Shown: positions 61,114 to 64,000 of the stretch, piece by piece
Layout: each line of letters opens with the position of its first letter
Numbering within the stretch: position 1 is the stretch's first letter
Position numbers and translations under genes: made by a program
DNA from: Osedax fenrisi
Lineage: Eukaryota; Annelida; Polychaeta; Sabellida; Siboglinidae
Direction: 5' to 3'
Assembly: GCA_964019155.1 (NCBI GenBank)
Contig: OZ025246.1
Span: 2,524,566 to 2,588,565 of the forward strand
DNA length: 64,000 nucleotides
Notes under the pieces: generated by a model
The model's input: the letters and a program-made list of their open reading frames with translations, nothing else
Told to the model about the DNA's origin: nothing
The model's database searches: none

Positions 61114-63942
61114 ATGTCCTCTGCACCATATAAAATTCCACACTTATCCAATATTAAGGCTGCAACACTTAATGTTTGCTCTATCAGAAATAAAGCTGAT
61201 CTTATAATCGAATTATTTACTGATCTTAACTTAGATATTATGTGTATTACAGAAACATGGCTTAATCTTAATGATACCCCCATAATTGCCACATTAAACA
61301 CAAATACATTAAGCTTCGTTCACCTTCCAAGACCTAGTTCCCACTTTGGTGGAGGATTAGGTGTATTATATAACAAGTGTATTAAGCTAATAAGCTATAA
61401 AGACCTTTCTCTTGAACATTCCGAGGCTTTTTCATGCACATTTCATCCCAATAACTCACTTCCACTTACAATAATAACCATCTACCGACCACCGCATCAA
61501 TCTATTCCTCATTTTATTGAAGAACTCGATACTCTACTTTACGCATTAACTCCTAAAACAATTCTAACCGGTGATTTTAATATTCCTATCACCTCTACTT
61601 CACATAATTCTCGACATCTCTACGATATACTTGAATCACACAATTTTTACCAAAAAGTCACTACCCCTACACATACAGCAAACAATATTCTTGATCTTGT
61701 TATATCAAATAAATCATCTGATATAATTTCCAACACTGTAACTCATAACCTTATAACTGACCACTACATTGTCCTTTTTAATATCCATGTCCCTAAGCCA
61801 ACCCGCCTATCAAAAACTATTAAAATTAGAAATATTGCTAAAATTGATATTTCAAAATTTATGGAAGACTTTATTAATAATATTTACATTTGTGGTAACA
61901 ACAAAACTTTATCCCATTTTGACTATATTCTTTCCTCTACTCTTGATGTTCATGCACATATTAAACAAAAGTCGATTATAGTACGTGATAACTCAAAATG
62001 GTTTAATAATAATCTTGTCACCGAAAAACGAAAACTACGAAAAGCCGAAAAATGCTGGCGTAGATCTAAATCTACTACCGACTTTGACATATTTTTACTA
62101 TGCAGACAGCAATATCGTAGTTTACTCAAAACAACGAAAGAAAATTATTATACTGATCTACTTACTAACGCAGGAAAAGACTATAAGAAAATATTTAAAA
62201 TATCCAATACACTACTAGGGCGCCTTAATCGACGTATTCTTCCAGATACTTCTATATTAGATAATATTAATAACTTTGATATATTCTTTACCGCTAAAGT
62301 AAATGACATTATTACATCTCTTCCCTCCCCTCTATCATATGTACCAACCATCCCTCCATATTCTCTTTCATTACTGAACCTTCCATCTACTTCGCTGGTT
62401 GAGAAGCTTCTCCTGTCTGTGAAATCAACATGTTCCCTTGACCCCATTCCTGTCACCCTCTTACATAAGCTGATACCTTATAGTGTTATGTACTATAAGG
62501 AAATAATCGAAGAATCAATTATATCTGGCTCAGTACCTTCGTGTATGAAGTTAGCTAATGTTACTCCTACTATTAAAAAACCTGACTTGGATAAATCACT
62601 GCTCGCGAGCTACCGGCCGATATCACATCTCTCGTATATTTCTAAAGTACTTGAAAGAGTTGTAGCTATTCAACTTAATGACTATATACTCAGTAACAAA
62701 ATCCTCAATAAATTTCAGAGTGCTTATACTAAAAAGAAAAATACCGAAACAGCTCTTGTCTATATTATTAATTCCCTTCAGCGTGCATCCTTTAATAAAC
62801 ATAGCTCTGTGATCATACTATTAGATCTTTCAGCAGCATTTGATACCTTAGATCATAGCACTTTAATGTTAAGACTTCAGTCTATAGGTATAAATGGAAC
62901 CGCTCTTGAATGGTTCAAATCATATCTTCAAAATAGATATTTTTCTATTCAGATTGATTCTCTGACATCCACACCTCGGTCAATCCATCATGGTGTACCG
63001 CAGGGATCTGTTCTCGGACCAATACTCTTCAATATATACATGATCCCAATATTTGATATTTTTAATAAATATCCAAATATTGGCTACCATTCCTATGCAG
63101 ATGACCTACAAGTATATATGATTTTAAAAGACCCTACTAAAGATATACCTATACTCAACAACTGCCTTGAGAATATACGAACATGGCTAAACTCAAACTC
63201 TCTCTCACTGAATAGCTCAAAAACCATTGCACTCCATATTTCTTTATCAAATAAGTCCACTATTCCAAATATATATATTGGTAATGATTGTATACCTTAC
63301 TCCAGATCAGCCCGTAATCTAGGAATTATATTAGACACCACATTATCATTTACACATCAGATCTCCAATATAATTAAATCAGTAAATTTTATATTATACA
63401 CTATAAAAATTATTAGACCTTCAATATCCACTGAAATTGCTAAACTACTTATAACATCTCTTATTCTACCTAAATTAGATTACTGTAATTCGATTATTAA
63501 TGGTATACCGGATTATTTACTACATAAACTACAACTTTTGCAAAATTCAGCAGTCAGACTCATATACAATATAAATAAATTCTCTAGAACACACATATCA
63601 CCTTACATGAAAATATTACACTGGCTCCCAATTAAATACAGAATAATATATAAAATATGTATGCTAACCCATCATGCCACTCATCACAGCCAACCTGACT
63701 ACTTACATACTCTACTTACTCCCTATACATCATCACGCCCAATACGACTCTGCCTCAAGTATACTCTAGTCATACCAGATTTGCGTAATGTATCCATAAA
63801 ACAAAAGAGAGCCTTCTCAATATCTGCACCTATAGCCTGGAATAGACTTCCTTATAACATTCGTTCTATTCAATCAACCATGTTATTCAAAAATAAGCTT
63901 AAGACATATCTTTTCTCTTTGGCTTATCCTAATAACACCTAG
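61114..63942 (+). CDS. Intact L2-like LINE ORF2: endonuclease-reverse transcriptase
   Basis: 942 codons from the Met at 61114 (chosen because homology begins just after it; the frame is open further upstream only through the microsatellite). Nicks target DNA and reverse-transcribes the element's own RNA. Endonuclease: 'ATLNVCSIRNK', 'ITETWL' (Glu about 47), 'SHFGGGLGVLYNK', 'YRPPHQ', 'GDFNIP' (Asp about 154), 'ITDHYIVLF' (Asp-His about 216-217). RT: 'YRPISHLSYISKVLERVV', 'LLDLSAAFDTLDH' (motif A Asp about 577), 'HGVPQGSVLGPILFNIYM', 'SYADDLQVYM' (about 661-664), 'NLGIILDTTLSF'. C-terminus has 'FSISAPIAWNRLPYNIRS' and 'FKNKLKTYLF'. No stops or frameshifts and all catalytic residues are present, so it may be competent. 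The 3' UTR continues past the window end. Confidence 0.92.
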   Translation: MSSAPYKIPHLSNIKAATLNVCSIRNKADLIIELFTDLNLDIMCITETWLNLNDTPIIATLNTNTLSFVHLPRPSSHFGGGLGVLYNKCIKLISYKDLSLEHSEAFSCTFHPNNSLPLTIITIYRPPHQSIPHFIEELDTLLYALTPKTILTGDFNIPITSTSHNSRHLYDILESHNFYQKVTTPTHTANNILDLVISNKSSDIISNTVTHNLITDHYIVLFNIHVPKPTRLSKTIKIRNIAKIDISKFMEDFINNIYICGNNKTLSHFDYILSSTLDVHAHIKQKSIIVRDNSKWFNNNLVTEKRKLRKAEKCWRRSKSTTDFDIFLLCRQQYRSLLKTTKENYYTDLLTNAGKDYKKIFKISNTLLGRLNRRILPDTSILDNINNFDIFFTAKVNDIITSLPSPLSYVPTIPPYSLSLLNLPSTSLVEKLLLSVKSTCSLDPIPVTLLHKLIPYSVMYYKEIIEESIISGSVPSCMKLANVTPTIKKPDLDKSLLASYRPISHLSYISKVLERVVAIQLNDYILSNKILNKFQSAYTKKKNTETALVYIINSLQRASFNKHSSVIILLDLSAAFDTLDHSTLMLRLQSIGINGTALEWFKSYLQNRYFSIQIDSLTSTPRSIHHGVPQGSVLGPILFNIYMIPIFDIFNKYPNIGYHSYADDLQVYMILKDPTKDIPILNNCLENIRTWLNSNSLSLNSSKTIALHISLSNKSTIPNIYIGNDCIPYSRSARNLGIILDTTLSFTHQISNIIKSVNFILYTIKIIRPSISTEIAKLLITSLILPKLDYCNSIINGIPDYLLHKLQLLQNSAVRLIYNINKFSRTHISPYMKILHWLPIKYRIIYKICMLTHHATHHSQPDYLHTLLTPYTSSRPIRLCLKYTLVIPDLRNVSIKQKRAFSISAPIAWNRLPYNIRSIQSTMLFKNKLKTYLFSLAYPNNT

Positions 63943-64000
63943 TCAACATTTAATGCACGGCCGAAAAATTTCTGATGAAGTTGATGGCAGTGCCTAAAAC
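63943..64000 (+). mobile_element. Start of the L2-like LINE 3' UTR
   Basis: Contains 'CACGGCCGAAAAATTTC', similar to the 'GGACGGCCGATTTC' and 'GGATGGCCGATTGC' at the 32.7 and 18.2 kb fragments. Cut off by the window edge. Confidence 0.5.

Overview
This window is nuclear DNA from a metazoan, almost certainly an invertebrate. It is very AT-rich and full of (TA)n tracts, and genes are split by GT-AG introns into GC-richer exons. It carries tRNA-derived SINEs, several non-LTR retrotransposon lineages and many short inverted-repeat elements. I see no bacterial-type operons, rRNA or CRISPR. I cannot name the phylum from this sequence.

Three cellular genes can be assembled from exons. (1) 8619-13715 (+) is the C-terminal four exons of an AIG1/ADTRP-family membrane hydrolase; its first exon was not found. 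(2) 25505-30237 (+) is a complete two-exon, 322-residue secreted or type I membrane protein with leucine-rich-repeat character. (3) 50928-39025 (-) is eleven exons of mitochondrial aspartate aminotransferase (GOT2), covering the whole mature enzyme; the exon for the targeting peptide was not found. All splice phases in these models agree.

Most of the rest is mobile DNA. There are CR1/Jockey-like LINEs (8.2-4.8 kb -, 15.6-14.7 kb -, 36.7-38.8 kb +, plus short 3' ends), L2-like LINEs (an intact ORF at 61114-63942 + and a decayed copy at 58.1-55.4 kb -), and a third LINE type (24.4-21.3 kb -, fragment at 35 kb +). There are also a tRNA-derived SINE family (24.6, 39.4 and 44.5 kb), three copies of a 0.93-0.98 kb inverted-repeat element (23.4, 26.7, 31.2 kb), three copies of a small G-rich MITE (0.7, 13.8, 33.9 kb), two copies of an element with TAAGAGTGAT termini (12.3, 18.4 kb), and foldback elements (24.9, 34.1, 52.7, 54.4 kb).

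The most striking pattern is that intronic minisatellites sit against exon borders and are built from the exon edge plus its splice site. Seven decoy copies of the acceptor and first codons of AIG1-like exon 3 fill its upstream intron. Eight decayed copies of the 5' edge of a GOT2 exon lie in the intron before it. Another GOT2 exon has its donor edge repeated twice, one copy keeping a perfect donor 52 nt downstream. Two further borders show single duplications. A separate 42-bp array in the decayed L2-like LINE is a tandem amplification of reverse-transcriptase motif A, still in the RT reading frame.
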